Shown in pieces: positions 19,420 through 28,304 of a stretch of 64,000 nucleotides of DNA. The stretch is from the NCBI RefSeq assembly GCF_000525875.1, contig NZ_AODF01000020.1, forward strand, positions 1 to 64,000, written 5' to 3'. Numbering within the stretch: position 1 is the stretch's first letter; each line of letters begins with the position of its first letter. The notes beneath the pieces are model-generated. The model did no database searches. It was given only the letters and a program-made list of their open reading frames with translations, and had not been told where the DNA came from. The position numbers and the translations under genes are program-made. Source of the stretch: Listeria floridensis FSL S10-1187. GTDB taxonomy: Bacteria; Bacillota; Bacilli; Lactobacillales; Listeriaceae.

Positions 19420-20067
19420 TTAATACGCTCCTTTAGGAAACAAAAGCACGAGCACCGTTTTGCAGAGAATCTTGAAATCAAGTTTTAAAGATAGATGTTC
19501 GATGTAATGTAAATCCAGTTCAACCATTTGATCGAAACTCAGTTCATTACGACCGCTTACTTGCCATAATCCAGTGCATCCCGGTGTTACGAGCAAACGC
19601 TGTTCGTCATAAGGTGTGTAAACAGCAACTTCGCGTGGCAGCGGCGGTCTTGGGCCAACAAGGCTCATGTCGCCTTTCAACACGTTGTAAAGCTGCGGCA
19701 GCTCATCAAGGCTCGTTTTTCGAAGCAGTTTCCCAATCCTCGTAACGCGAGGATCTTTTTTCATCTTAAACATCGCGCCTTCAATTTCGTTTTGTTTCAA
19801 ATATTTTTCGAGTTCAGCTTCTGCGTTCGGCCGCATCGTCCGAAACTTATACATGTAAAACTTTTCGCCTTTTTTCCCGACACGCTGCTGTTTGAAAATC
19901 ACCGGTGCATGTATATCTGATAGCTTCACCGCTACCGCGATCAAGATAAGAAGCGGACTGAGCAGCAAAATTGCAATCAAGCTCAGCATCCGATCAGCAT
20001 GCACTTTCCACTTCACATAGCTGATTTCTTCCGTTTGTAAAGTTTGATTGACTTTACTTTGTCCCAT
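19420..20067 (-). CDS. Initiating sugar-phosphate transferase (bacterial sugar transferase family), cluster 1
   Basis: This enzyme puts the first sugar-1-phosphate onto undecaprenyl phosphate, starting repeat-unit synthesis. The ATG at 20067 (MGQSKVNQTL) is preferred to the in-frame GTG at 20076 because AGGAGT lies 8 nt before it. There is one membrane hairpin near residues 30-50, then the catalytic block VIFKQQRVGKKGEKFYMYKFRTM, DELPQLYNVLKGDMSLVGPRP and LLVTPGCTGLWQVSGRNELSF. The length (215 aa) is the short EpsL/PglC-like form, without the extra N-terminal membrane domain of WbaP-type enzymes. The second cluster has its own homologue at 37970-38566, so the two polymers are started independently. 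Confidence 0.9.
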   Translation of the reverse strand: MGQSKVNQTLQTEEISYVKWKVHADRMLSLIAILLLSPLLILIAVAVKLSDIHAPVIFKQQRVGKKGEKFYMYKFRTMRPNAEAELEKYLKQNEIEGAMFKMKKDPRVTRIGKLLRKTSLDELPQLYNVLKGDMSLVGPRPPLPREVAVYTPYDEQRLLVTPGCTGLWQVSGRNELSFDQMVELDLHYIEHLSLKLDFKILCKTVLVLLFPKGAY

Positions 20068-20079
20068 CTCTAGCACTCC

Positions 20080-20748
20080 TTAGTAATAATAGTTTTCGGC
20101 ATTTTTTGTCCCGTTAAAAATGACGCCGATCAAATTTGCTCGCGCAAGCTGCAGCTGGCTGACCGCATCTTTGGCTTTTTCCTTAAGCGTCTTGTGGTGG
20201 CGGCAAACAAGCACCGTTCCGTCTGTTCGTTCCGACAGCACAAGAGCGTCAGAAACGATGGTAACAGGCGGCGTATCAATAATAATCTTGTCAAATGACT
20301 CTCTTAACCGCTCAATTAATTCCGCCATTTTTTTGGAAGAAAGCAAATCATTTGGGTTTGGAGGAATCGGTCCGCTTGTCAAAATTGATAGCATGCAGGT
20401 ACTCATCGTTACCTTTTGCAGACTGTCTTCTAGTGTATCTTCACCTGTTATGACACTGGATAGGCCGGTAAGCATCTTTTTCGAAAAACGTTTATGCAAG
20501 GTTGGTTTGCGCATATCCGCATCAATCAACAGCGTGCGCGCACCCTTCTCCGCATAAGCAACTGCCAAATGAGAAGCAATCGTCGATTTTCCTGTTCCGC
20601 TTTCCGGTGATGTGATTAAAATCACTTGTTTGTTTTCGTCGATTCCTGAAAAATCAATCCCCGTTCGGATTAATTTAAACTGTTCGCTAATGGAGGAATT
20701 ATACTCATGCGCTTTATCTTTAGCGCTTTTTTTCGTGTGCAGCATCAC
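20080..20748 (-). CDS. CpsD/CapB-type BY-kinase, cluster 1
   Basis: This is the cytoplasmic bacterial tyrosine kinase that works with the adjacent Wzz-like membrane activator to control polymer length and export. Walker A SPESGTGKSTIA (about residue 48), Walker A' LLIDADMRKPTLHK and Walker B IIIDTPPV are present. The C-terminus NAENYYY is the tyrosine cluster that is autophosphorylated. The start overlaps the Wzz stop (GTG at 20748 or ATG at 20745). AGGAG sits 8 nt before the GTG, which also suggests translational coupling. The protein is about 222 aa, the normal length for a split Gram-positive BY-kinase. Confidence 0.9.
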   Translation of the reverse strand: MMLHTKKSAKDKAHEYNSSISEQFKLIRTGIDFSGIDENKQVILITSPESGTGKSTIASHLAVAYAEKGARTLLIDADMRKPTLHKRFSKKMLTGLSSVITGEDTLEDSLQKVTMSTCMLSILTSGPIPPNPNDLLSSKKMAELIERLRESFDKIIIDTPPVTIVSDALVLSERTDGTVLVCRHHKTLKEKAKDAVSQLQLARANLIGVIFNGTKNAENYYY

Positions 20749-21472
20749 TATTCATTCTCCTTTTGCATCTTTATTCGAAATGGATCGCCATCTTGAAACA
20801 CACTCACTTCGCCAAGTACATGTAGCCCTAAAAATTCTTCGACTTCTTCTTTTGAAGTAAAAGTACGATCAAGCAGTAATTTAATGAAAACAAAGCAAAA
20901 AGCGAAAAGAACACCAATGAAAAAAGCAAGAATCATCATTAAAGCTTTTTGCGGTTTAACGGGAGCTTCGGTCCCCGTAAATTGCGCTTCCGATAAGGTC
21001 GTCACATTATTTATTTTCATAATATTCGGTATTTCTTGTTTAAACATTCTGGCCGTTGCATTTGTAATTTCAGCGGCTACTTTTGGATCAGGATTTTGTA
21101 CGCTGATATCAATAACTTGTGAATTCGCGGTATTCTTTACTTGGATCATTTCCGCAAGTTCTTGAATGTTGTATTTTCCCCCAATATTTTGTTGCACTTT
21201 ATTTAAGATTCGCGGACTTGTGATGATTGTGCTGTAAGTATTAACGAGCTGTAAATCTGCTTGAACGGTTTGCGAATCGACGCTGCTGCTTTTGGGAGTT
21301 CTGTCTGACTGGTTGACGAGTATTTGGGTGTTTTTTTTGATAAATAGGCGTGGCAATAAAGTTCAGATAGATAAACATGCAAAGCACCGTGATGCCAACG
21401 ATAGCCAAAATCCACCCGCTATTTTTCTTAAAAACAAGGATTGTTTTTTTTGAAATTTATTTGTTCATTCAT
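20748..21472 (-). CDS. Wzz/CpsC-like chain-length and kinase-activating protein, cluster 1 (two single-base frameshifts in the read)
   Basis: A membrane-anchored partner of the downstream BY-kinase. The true start is ATG 21472 (MNEQINFKKTILVFKK; AGGAGA 5-10 nt upstream). Two eight-base runs, 21331-21338 and 21444-21451, must each lose a base, giving 240 aa. The protein then has an N-terminal transmembrane helix (SGWILAIVGITVLCMFIYL) and an extracellular domain with many Gln/Asn/Val residues. The proline-rich segment before the second helix (APVKPQKALMMILAFFIGVLFAFCF) and the cytoplasmic tail that activates the kinase follow. This is the standard Wzz/CpsC layout. It is first in the wzz-kinase-transferase block. 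Confidence 0.88.
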
Positions 21473-21497
21473 GACATTCTCCTAGATTCGGCAACTA

Positions 21498-22766
21498 TCA
21501 AACCCGTTCAACGTTTTTCAAGGCTGAAATATTGCCAAGAGTATAATGCTCTTTAAATGGAGCATCTGAAACCACACAATTTTTCGTATCAAACAAAACA
21601 CGATTCTTCATGACATCAACAGCTTCTTCTGGCAATGTTTTAAATTCATCATGATCGCATAAAACAAGTGCCATATCACTATCTTCGAGTGCTTCTAAAA
21701 GCGTATCCGTATCTGCTTCCGCCACATGTGGATCGTAAGTTCTGACTTCATAGCCGCTCATGCTTCGCAACTGATTAACGATCGGAATTGCTGGGCTTTC
21801 TCGCATATCATCAATGTTTCCTTTATATGCAAGACCAAGCACTGTAATGATTTTCCCATCATGTTCTTCCAAGATTTTAGCTGCTTGTTCCACAATAAAA
21901 TTCGGCATTTGACTGTTCACTTTACGCGCACGCTGAATCAGCTGTGCTTCTTCTGGAGCTTTTGCGACAATAAAGTATGGATCAACAGCAAGGCAATGTC
22001 CGCCAACTCCAGGACCCGGCTGATGAATATTTACACGCGGATGCTGATTGGCCATATCAATTACTTCAAGCGCATCAATATCCAGCTTTGCACCAATTTG
22101 CACTAGTTCATTTGCTAAGGCGATGTTTACATCACGATAAGTATTTTCCATAAGTTTAGAAAGCTCCGCCGCGCTGGCTGTTGCTTCAATTAGTTTTCCC
22201 TGTACGAACACATCATAGATTTCTTTTCCTTTTTCTGTACAAGCAGGTGTTACTCCGCCGATGATGCGGTTATTAAAGATGAGTTCATGCAGCACTTGCC
22301 CTGGCAAAACACGTTCTGGACAATGGACTAAAAAAATATCTTTACCCACTTCAAAACCCGCTTTTTCAATCATCGGTTTAATGACATCTTCTGTAGTCCG
22401 CGGACTGATCGTCGACTCAATGATGACCGTATTGCCAGTTTCCAAATGCGGCACCACACTTTTCACAGCATCTACCACATACGTAAGGTCGCACCCTTTA
22501 TATTCGTCATCACAATTCGGCGTTGGCACTGCCACAATGAACACATCAGCCGGCTCGATATTCATTTGCGCCTTAAAGTTTTTCCGTATCAATACTTCTT
22601 CTAACGCTTCTGGTAAAAGCGGTTCTTCAATGTGTACTTTTCCGTCATTTAAAGTTTCAACAACATATTGATTTTTATCAACACCGACTACCTCTTGTCC
22701 GTGCAGCGCGAAAGTAATCGCTGTTGGCAAGCCAATGTATCCTAACCCTACTGTAAGAATTTTCAT
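21498..22766 (-). CDS. UDP-N-acetyl-D-mannosamine dehydrogenase-like nucleotide-sugar dehydrogenase
   Basis: This 422-aa UDP-sugar dehydrogenase of the UDPG/MDH superfamily oxidises the C6 alcohol of a UDP-sugar to the acid in two NAD steps. The N-terminal Rossmann motif is LTVGLGYIGLPTA. The catalytic cysteine lies in GPGVGGHCLAVDPYF, and the family block LVHCPERVLPGQ, close to WecC, points to UDP-ManNAc rather than UDP-glucose. Downstream motifs (VLGLAYKGNIDDMRESPA) are intact. Its start overlaps the stop of the upstream lipoprotein gene by 4 nt. A partner WecB epimerase is not in the window and would have to be encoded elsewhere. UDP-GlcNAc/GalNAc dehydrogenases are the alternatives. Confidence 0.82.
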   Translation of the reverse strand: MKILTVGLGYIGLPTAITFALHGQEVVGVDKNQYVVETLNDGKVHIEEPLLPEALEEVLIRKNFKAQMNIEPADVFIVAVPTPNCDDEYKGCDLTYVVDAVKSVVPHLETGNTVIIESTISPRTTEDVIKPMIEKAGFEVGKDIFLVHCPERVLPGQVLHELIFNNRIIGGVTPACTEKGKEIYDVFVQGKLIEATASAAELSKLMENTYRDVNIALANELVQIGAKLDIDALEVIDMANQHPRVNIHQPGPGVGGHCLAVDPYFIVAKAPEEAQLIQRARKVNSQMPNFIVEQAAKILEEHDGKIITVLGLAYKGNIDDMRESPAIPIVNQLRSMSGYEVRTYDPHVAEADTDTLLEALEDSDMALVLCDHDEFKTLPEEAVDVMKNRVLFDTKNCVVSDAPFKEHYTLGNISALKNVERV

Positions 22767-23282
22767 TTTGACACTCCGATCATTGTACTGTTATTTATTT
22801 TCCAAGCCGCAAGCACATCGTCGACCGGCTTATATTCAATTTCACTGACTTTTTCGTTTGCATTTACTGAAAAATATGCTTTTCCCTTAATTGTTTTATC
22901 TTTATCGATCTCATTTCCAAACGTTGCTAAAGAATCATCTACCTTGATTATTTTGCCCTTTGCTGTTTTCACTTGAAAATCAATAGAGCCTAGTCCTTTC
23001 TTTGTTGAGCTGATATTTTTCCCCGAAATACTGAAGCTATATAAACGATTTGTTTGATCGTCTTTTTTTTACGTCTTTTGTTTCTTCTTGTTTTACTACA
23101 AGTTCAATGCCGTTAACAACGACTGGCTTATTCAAATCATTGGTCGTTTTATTTTGCTTTTCAACTTGTTTTGTTTGATCTTCCCCTTGATTAATAGTCT
23201 CTGTTTTTTCTGATGCAGCGGGTGAACAAGCGCTGAGAAGCCCTACAACCATAACGCAGCTAATTAATGCTGTTTTCTTCAT
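22763..23282 (-). CDS. Small lipoprotein beside cluster 1 (single-base frameshift in the read)
   Basis: A secreted lipoprotein with signal peptide MKKTALISCVMVVGLLSAC and lipobox LSAC (Cys 19). The eight-base run at 23063-23070 must lose one base to join the two frames (DVKKDDQTNRLYSFSISGKN), giving 172 aa. A charged Lys/Gln/Asp/Thr linker is followed by a compact beta-rich domain ending NSTMIGVSK, reminiscent of the DUF4352-like extracellular beta-sandwich of Firmicute lipoproteins. It overlaps the WecC-like start by 4 nt, so it is co-transcribed with cluster 1. Cluster 2 has a similar gene (41202-41678) in the same relative place, with a comparable layout but different sequence. The function is unknown. 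Confidence 0.75.
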
Positions 23283-23348
23283 ATGAAATCCTCCATTTGA
23301 TATTATCTGGGTATTTGCACATCAGGCACAAATACCCAGACAACTAAA

Positions 23349-25829
23349 TTAGTTTAGAATTGTTACTTTCTTAGTATCAAGCAGTTTTGTATCTTTGCTG
23401 TAACCTTCAATTGTCACATTGTCGCCTGCTTTAATTTTATTTTTACCAACGTAGTAGCTGAATCCGCCACCGCCGAAGTCGCCGCCCCAAGCTTGAGCAA
23501 TACCGTTGATGTAAACTTTAGCAACTGTAATGTCGCCGCTGAAAGTTCCTTTGATTGTTGTTTCTCCGATTTTGTATGTTGCAGAATCAATTGTTCCAGA
23601 TATCGCTTGGCCATTCACTTGGACACGTTTGCTGTCTAGTTTTTTATCATTTTGATCATAAGCTTCTAGTGTTACGTTATCGCCCGCTTTGATTGTGCCT
23701 GGTTTTACGTAGTATGAGAAGCTTCCATTGGAAAGTGTTCCTCCCCATGAAATTGATTTCCCGTTAACAAGTAGACGCATTTTTGCTACGTTTCCTGTGT
23801 ATGAACCGCGAATTGTATTTTCGCCTACATTGTAAGCTGCTGGGCTAATTGAACCCGATGTTGCGCTTACACTGATTTTGATATCCTTACGATCTAATTC
23901 TTTACCTGTTTTATCCATTGCTACAAGATAAGCTTTGTCGCCTGCTTTAATTTTTCCGCCTGCATAATATGTGAATACGCCGTTAGAAAAGTCGCCGCCA
24001 GCAGAAATATAGTTACCATTTACAAATAGTTTTGCTTTCACAACATCACCTTTGTATGTTCCTGTAATGTTTGTGTCTCCTGGTGTATACATTGCCGGGT
24101 CAATGCTTCCAGCAGCAGATGCTTCTTTTAGATTCACTGGTACATTTTCTTGAAGAAGATTGTCATCTTTGTCATAAGCATTCATCGTAACTTTGTCGTT
24201 TGTTGTAATTTTTTGGTTCGCTGCATAGAAAATAAATTTACCATCTTTCAAATCGCCGCCCCATGCTACAGACACGCCATTGATGTATAGACGCAAGCGT
24301 TTCACATCGCCAGTGTATTTACCTGTGATGTTTGAATCACCAATAGTAAATGTATCAGGAGTAATTGTTCCTTCTGTTGCTGGTTTCGTATTGTTTGTTA
24401 CGTTCACAGTTGCAGGAAGAAGTTCTCGCACAGCACCATTAGAGTATTCAACAGTCCCTGTATATTTTACTGGTGTTGTAGCATTTTCTGGAACTCGATT
24501 TGGAGAATGATTAACTTTTACTTCATCAATATCACCAATGTGACCATTTGTGACATCTGTTTTATCAAAGTAGTTAATTACACGATTAAAGCGCTTATCA
24601 CTAAAATCATTGAAGTTATCTCCTGGCTTGATTGTCAAGTCTCTATCAAAGATTGATTCCCCCGGAAGTACAGTTCCAACTCCTGGAATTTCTGGAGTAT
24701 CGTAAGAATTGACATTATATTCTCGTTCAGTATCCCAAGGAGAAATATAGCTATCCCAACTAGCAATATGTTGACTGTCGTATGGATTAATGTGTTCTTT
24801 TCCAGGCTCAATGATTGCCTTACTTAGATTTTTCTTTCCTTCGGATCCTGCAATAAGTCCTGAGCGATCAATAAAGTGAGCTTTTATCTTGAAATCACCA
24901 TTTTTAGCAGGAGATAGTTTTCCACTAGTCAATTCTTTATTCTTAGAAGTATCATCTGTATTACCTTTGTACTTCGAATAGTCGAAGTATAGATTTCCAT
25001 TTACTTCACCCTCACCTGTACCCGAGTGTAGCAGACCAGCTGCGGTTAATGCTGCATACGTACTTAATGGATCATACTTATTCCACTCAGCAGTACTTAC
25101 TTCTGATTTCCGAATTGAGCGAAGAGCCATAGAGAATTCATTGGACTTAGTACCATATTGGATGGTTTCTTTATCCCATGTTGCTCCGATTCGACAATGG
25201 AAAAACGGAAGTGGGATACCCAACCATCTAATATTGTAATATCCCTCCATGCCTTCGTTCGATTTTTGCCAGTCAATAGTTTTAACGAGCTCTTTCGCAC
25301 TAGTTCCTTCTGGTAATGTAAAGTTGACACGCAGACCGATGTTCCCATTTTCATAGTCACTAATAAACTCGGGTCCATTAGGAATTATCAAGTTACTTCC
25401 TTTCAAACGTCCACTTAGAGGAATGTTAATGTGTCCGGATGCGACACCATCATACGCATTTTTCGCATTAGCATTAGGTGTGAATTTCAAAGAAAACTCA
25501 GTAGTGTCTCTATCTGGTTTTGCGGTTGAAGTAATACTTGTAATTGATGTATCATAACTTGCACGTTCTTGCGGTACTGCTTTTGTTGACTTTGTAGCTT
25601 CCTTAACTTGCTTCACCATTTCTTTTTGTTCTGGTGTTTTTGCCCATTTTTCCAATTTCGCCATTTCTTCTTTATAACTTGCGCTTTGGTTATAAGCTCC
25701 TGCTTGGATACTTGCATTATTTTGTGCTTCAACAGCCTGTACCATAATAGGATTAAAAGCTGCTGTAGTAAGAACAGATGCAGCCACTAAAGTTTTGACG
25801 AGCTTTGCCCCATTTTTCTTCTTCGACAT
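23349..25829 (-). CDS. Large secreted protein with four C-terminal Ig-like repeats
   Basis: This 826-aa protein has a signal peptide (MSKKKNGAKLVKTLVAASVLTTAAF, cleavage near residue 32). A ~430-residue N-terminal region that I do not recognise follows (Trp- and Tyr-rich, e.g. IRWLGIPLPFFHCRIGATWD). A short Ig-like segment (about 440-490) precedes four tandem repeats of about 78 aa, each containing G(D/E)..I.G.Y.GDV..(R/K)L.(V/I)NG. The last repeat ends at the C-terminus (KKVTILN). No LPXTG, GW or SLH anchor is present, so the protein is probably released or held non-covalently. Repeats of this type occur in Listeria surface proteins. It lies between the Crp-like/wHTH pair and the cluster 1 lipoprotein, on the same strand; a role in holding polymer or adhesion is inference. 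Confidence 0.8.
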   Translation of the reverse strand: MSKKKNGAKLVKTLVAASVLTTAAFNPIMVQAVEAQNNASIQAGAYNQSASYKEEMAKLEKWAKTPEQKEMVKQVKEATKSTKAVPQERASYDTSITSITSTAKPDRDTTEFSLKFTPNANAKNAYDGVASGHINIPLSGRLKGSNLIIPNGPEFISDYENGNIGLRVNFTLPEGTSAKELVKTIDWQKSNEGMEGYYNIRWLGIPLPFFHCRIGATWDKETIQYGTKSNEFSMALRSIRKSEVSTAEWNKYDPLSTYAALTAAGLLHSGTGEGEVNGNLYFDYSKYKGNTDDTSKNKELTSGKLSPAKNGDFKIKAHFIDRSGLIAGSEGKKNLSKAIIEPGKEHINPYDSQHIASWDSYISPWDTEREYNVNSYDTPEIPGVGTVLPGESIFDRDLTIKPGDNFNDFSDKRFNRVINYFDKTDVTNGHIGDIDEVKVNHSPNRVPENATTPVKYTGTVEYSNGAVRELLPATVNVTNNTKPATEGTITPDTFTIGDSNITGKYTGDVKRLRLYINGVSVAWGGDLKDGKFIFYAANQKITTNDKVTMNAYDKDDNLLQENVPVNLKEASAAGSIDPAMYTPGDTNITGTYKGDVVKAKLFVNGNYISAGGDFSNGVFTYYAGGKIKAGDKAYLVAMDKTGKELDRKDIKISVSATSGSISPAAYNVGENTIRGSYTGNVAKMRLLVNGKSISWGGTLSNGSFSYYVKPGTIKAGDNVTLEAYDQNDKKLDSKRVQVNGQAISGTIDSATYKIGETTIKGTFSGDITVAKVYINGIAQAWGGDFGGGGFSYYVGKNKIKAGDNVTIEGYSKDTKLLDTKKVTILN

Positions 25830-25918
25830 TGATTATTCTACCTCTCTTTTTCATTTTGATTTTTCACCTAATTTCCAACTTTCTGATTGCACTACATAGT
25901 AACCACCTCCTAAAAGTT

Positions 25919-26173
25919 TTAATAGATTACACTCGAAATATTTGAGTTGTCACTAACCAAATATGTCTTCTTCTCTCCAGCATCACAACTTCGCTCAATA
26001 ATCCCTCTTTCCTCTAAACGGTATAGCGTGTAAAGCACATCATTGAGCGTGTATTCGCTCTCTTCTAAATCTTCCGTCATATTTCTATGCTGTAGATTTT
26101 TAGTGTGAAAATCTTTGTTCAATACTCTTTTGATAACTTCGATTTCAAGTTCCGTTAACTGAATTTCTTCCAT
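25919..26173 (-). CDS. Small winged-helix DNA-binding protein
   Basis: An 84-aa protein with a probable winged helix-turn-helix: LTELEIEVIKRVLNKDFH, then EYTLNDVLYTLYRLEERGIIER and a wing-like segment KKTYLVS. It resembles the isolated DNA-binding domains of PadR/BlaI-type regulators but matches none convincingly. A strong ribosome site (AGGAGGG, about 7 nt) precedes ATG 26173. It follows the Crp-like gene by 45 nt, so it is probably co-transcribed. As that regulator lacks a complete wing, this could be a second or supplementary DNA-binding protein, but that is inference. Confidence 0.6.
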   Translation of the reverse strand: MEEIQLTELEIEVIKRVLNKDFHTKNLQHRNMTEDLEESEYTLNDVLYTLYRLEERGIIERSCDAGEKKTYLVSDNSNISSVIY

Positions 26174-26218
26174 GTTAACCCTCCTACAATCGATTTGATC
26201 TTTTATTCCAGGATTAAA

Positions 26219-26816
26219 TTAATTTATTTTTTCAATATTCCGACTAACAAAGCTTTCATCTACCCTAGAAAGTTTGCTTAAAATTCGATTGGTCATATTA
26301 ATCTCTTCATTCAACTCACTGTTTCTTTGTGTTTCAATGCTCCAACTTAAACGCTGTTCTCTTGACCCTAAAAACGCAAGACTCTTTTCTTCATATTGCA
26401 AAGTCTTCGCGGTTGTGTATTTCAAAATTGTTTCTAAGAACGAAGGTTTATTGGTGCAATAATTGAGTAAGTATTCCTTATCAATAGAAATGATCTCTGA
26501 TCTATCTAGTGCCACCATTTTAAAAGCTAAGTTCGTATTTTCATCACTAAGATTTTCAAGTGCAACTAAATCATTTTCGGTAAATATTTCATAGATTTTA
26601 TTATTAATCCCTTGAACATCGAGTATCGCATCCGAGGTTAAGGTTTTCGTAACTAGCAAATTGCCTCGTTCGATAAAGTAAATTTTTGTCGGATCCTTTG
26701 TATCATATTCTTCTTTTCTACCTAGTGGAATTTGATGCAGCCACTTACTGTCTAGGCTATTACGCTGCAGTTCTGCTACGATCAGCTTCATAGTTTTTTT
26801 TAAGTTCCTTCGTCAC
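26219..26816 (-). CDS. Crp/PrfA-family regulator with shortened C-terminus, cluster 1 (probable single-base frameshift in the read)
   Basis: The protein has a cyclic-nucleotide-binding-like beta-roll (about residues 20-110; IYFIERGNLLVTK, FTENDLVALENL), a long dimerisation helix and the beginning of a helix-turn-helix (INMTNRILSKLSRVDESFVSRNIEKIN). It then stops, without the wing that normally follows. No homopolymer correction extends it. The N-terminus as read starts at ATG 26791. A GTG at 26816 with AGGAGATGGG upstream gives 198 aa (VTKELKKTMKLIVAEL) if the T8 run at 26794-26801 is seven. It heads the genes running into cluster 1 and is related in type to the regulator at 41721-42414. Confidence 0.7.
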
Positions 26817-27110
26817 TATCCCATCTCCTATTTCTATATTTAAAGGCACCGCTTTTGAAGAACAGTTCATAGTATAGCAGACCGCTTTATCTAAAATGCC
26901 TCATTGTGCAAAACAAAAAGAATAAAATTTTGAACGTTTATTGAACGAAATGTGAAAATTTTAACTCCTATTGACTATTCTTCCTTGCCAACAATATATA
27001 TTATATATTATGAAATCGAATTGTTTTTATCGTTTTTTATACTAGCAAATATAAAAAAAATAAGACTAGACTTTTAAATCTTGTCGTTACGGCATGTAAA
27101 TTCAGGAACA
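26817..27110 (-). promoter_or_regulatory. Non-coding upstream region of the Crp-like regulator
   Basis: A stretch of roughly 300 nt, very AT-rich, without a credible gene. An extended -10 (TGC-TATACT on the minus strand, 26871-26876) lies about 55 nt before the probable GTG start. No clear -35 and no PrfA-box palindrome (TTAACA..TGTTAA) were found. Alternating TA repeats occur at about 26993-27010. Confidence 0.4.
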
Positions 27111-27150
27111 AAAAAATCTCTTGAGAAGCATGCTTCTCAAGAGATTTTTT
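27111..27150. terminator. Perfect 40-nt palindrome acting as bidirectional terminator
   Basis: Positions 27111-27130 and 27131-27150 are exact reverse complements, with six A at one end and six T at the other. The stop codon of the 77-aa gene (27137-27139) lies inside it. A T-run follows on both strands, as expected of a bidirectional rho-independent terminator, but a complete absence of loop mismatch is unusual. Confidence 0.7.
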
Positions 27151-27370
27151 GTTCGCTCGGTGGCACAATTCGCCACGTCCAGCCTTCTTTATGATCAATT
27201 TCTTTTAATTCTTCTTTGGAAAAGCTGTGCGCTTGTGCCATTAGTTTCGCCAAGGCTAAATTTTTGGCTCCGCCCTCTTCAAAATCAGTTTGATAGGAAA
27301 AGCAGTAGCCGTCCCAACTTAACTCTACTTTTCTACCCGTTTGATGTACCCCAACATACATGTTTCCCAC
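27137..27370 (-). CDS. Hypothetical 77-aa protein
   Basis: A small soluble protein, MGNMYVGVHQTGRKVELSWD at the N-terminus, with WTWRIVPPSE near the end. I do not recognise a family. GGAGAAAGGAAG lies just before the ATG, which supports translation. It stands between the DUF6270-like gene (with its own terminator) and the Crp-like regulator, and its 3' end is embedded in the 40-nt palindrome, so it is probably a one-gene unit. Confidence 0.5.
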   Translation of the reverse strand: MGNMYVGVHQTGRKVELSWDGYCFSYQTDFEEGGAKNLALAKLMAQAHSFSKEELKEIDHKEGWTWRIVPPSEQKIS

Positions 27371-27460
27371 TTCCTTTCTCCTTTATTATAAGAAAGATTA
27401 CTGCATGGGATTTATTATGATTAATAATTTTTCACACAAATTGCGACAATTTTTTTATAA

Positions 27461-27488
27461 AAAAACTCCAGCCGGATTTTGACTGGAG
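27461..27488 (-). terminator. Terminator of the DUF6270-like gene / end of cluster 2
   Basis: A 6-bp stem CTCCAG/CTGGAG with an 11-nt loop and a seven-base T run on the minus strand, 14 nt beyond the stop codon at 27502. Confidence 0.6.
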
Positions 27489-27501
27489 GCGCATTAATTT
27501 G

Positions 27502-28268
27502 TTAGGCGAACTCGGTCAGCTGTTTGACCTTCTCAAACATCTCTTTATAATAGCCGGTTTCGTAGTGAGATACGGAGTGGCCGAAGGGATATGCTGCATC
27601 GCCGATATAGCCGCTTTCTAACATGTCGAGTTTAAGCGCACCTGGAAATTCTTTTAGGAACTCTTCGTTTAGCTGGTTCCAGAACGCATTGTAAGCATGA
27701 ATTCGGTCTAGGTTTTGATAGGATTGGACTTTTTTTATTTTCATCATAATACTTTGTTGTCAGTTCACAGAAATTGATGATGATTTGATTGTTATTGAAA
27801 TAAGGCTGGATGCGTTTTTTAAACTCCTGTAAGGCCTTTCTCCATTCAGAAAGGTATTTTTCATTGTCGCTGTGATCAAGAATTCGGGTAAACGTCAACT
27901 CATCTTTAATTCGGCTTTGCTCGATGATTGGTGAGATCGTGATAGCTATTTCTTTATCTAGATACCCCACATTTTTTAAGGCATCCGAGTAGAAATCAAT
28001 AATTAAATAATCAGGTACAGACTGCTCAAGTTGGTGAAACATCATCTTTTCAAAGTCTTCAACAACAAAACGTTTTTTTTCATCAGGGATATCTTCATAA
28101 TGCGTAACGTCAATTGTGGTTGACTCTGTTATAAGTGCAATAAGCGATGAATGAAATTGTGTGAAGCTGACTTCAAAAAAAAGATTTATAGTCAGGATTG
28201 AAATATGGTTTTGAACTTAAGAAATTTCGACTAAAACAGGTACCTAATACTCCAATAGTTTTTTTCAA
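27502..28268 (-). CDS. DUF6270-like protein of the polysaccharide cluster (two single-base frameshifts in the read)
   Basis: The frame starts at TTG 28268 (AAGGAGAG 12 nt upstream): MKKTIGVLGTCFSRNFLSSK. It is restored by removing one base from each of the runs at 28175-28182 and 27730-27736, giving 254 aa. The opening hydrophobic strand followed by GTCFSR (a Gly-x-Cys/Ser-x-Ser/Arg turn) and the later H..Y....H.. segment (LDMLESGYIGDAAYPFGHSVSHYE) fit the DUF6270/SGNH-like proteins seen in capsule loci. Some relatives are predicted polymer-modifying acyl or pyruvyl enzymes. The catalytic role is not established. It is the last gene of cluster 2. Confidence 0.65.
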
Positions 28269-28304
28269 GGCAAATGATCTCTCCTTTTTCACCCCACTGC
28301 TTAC

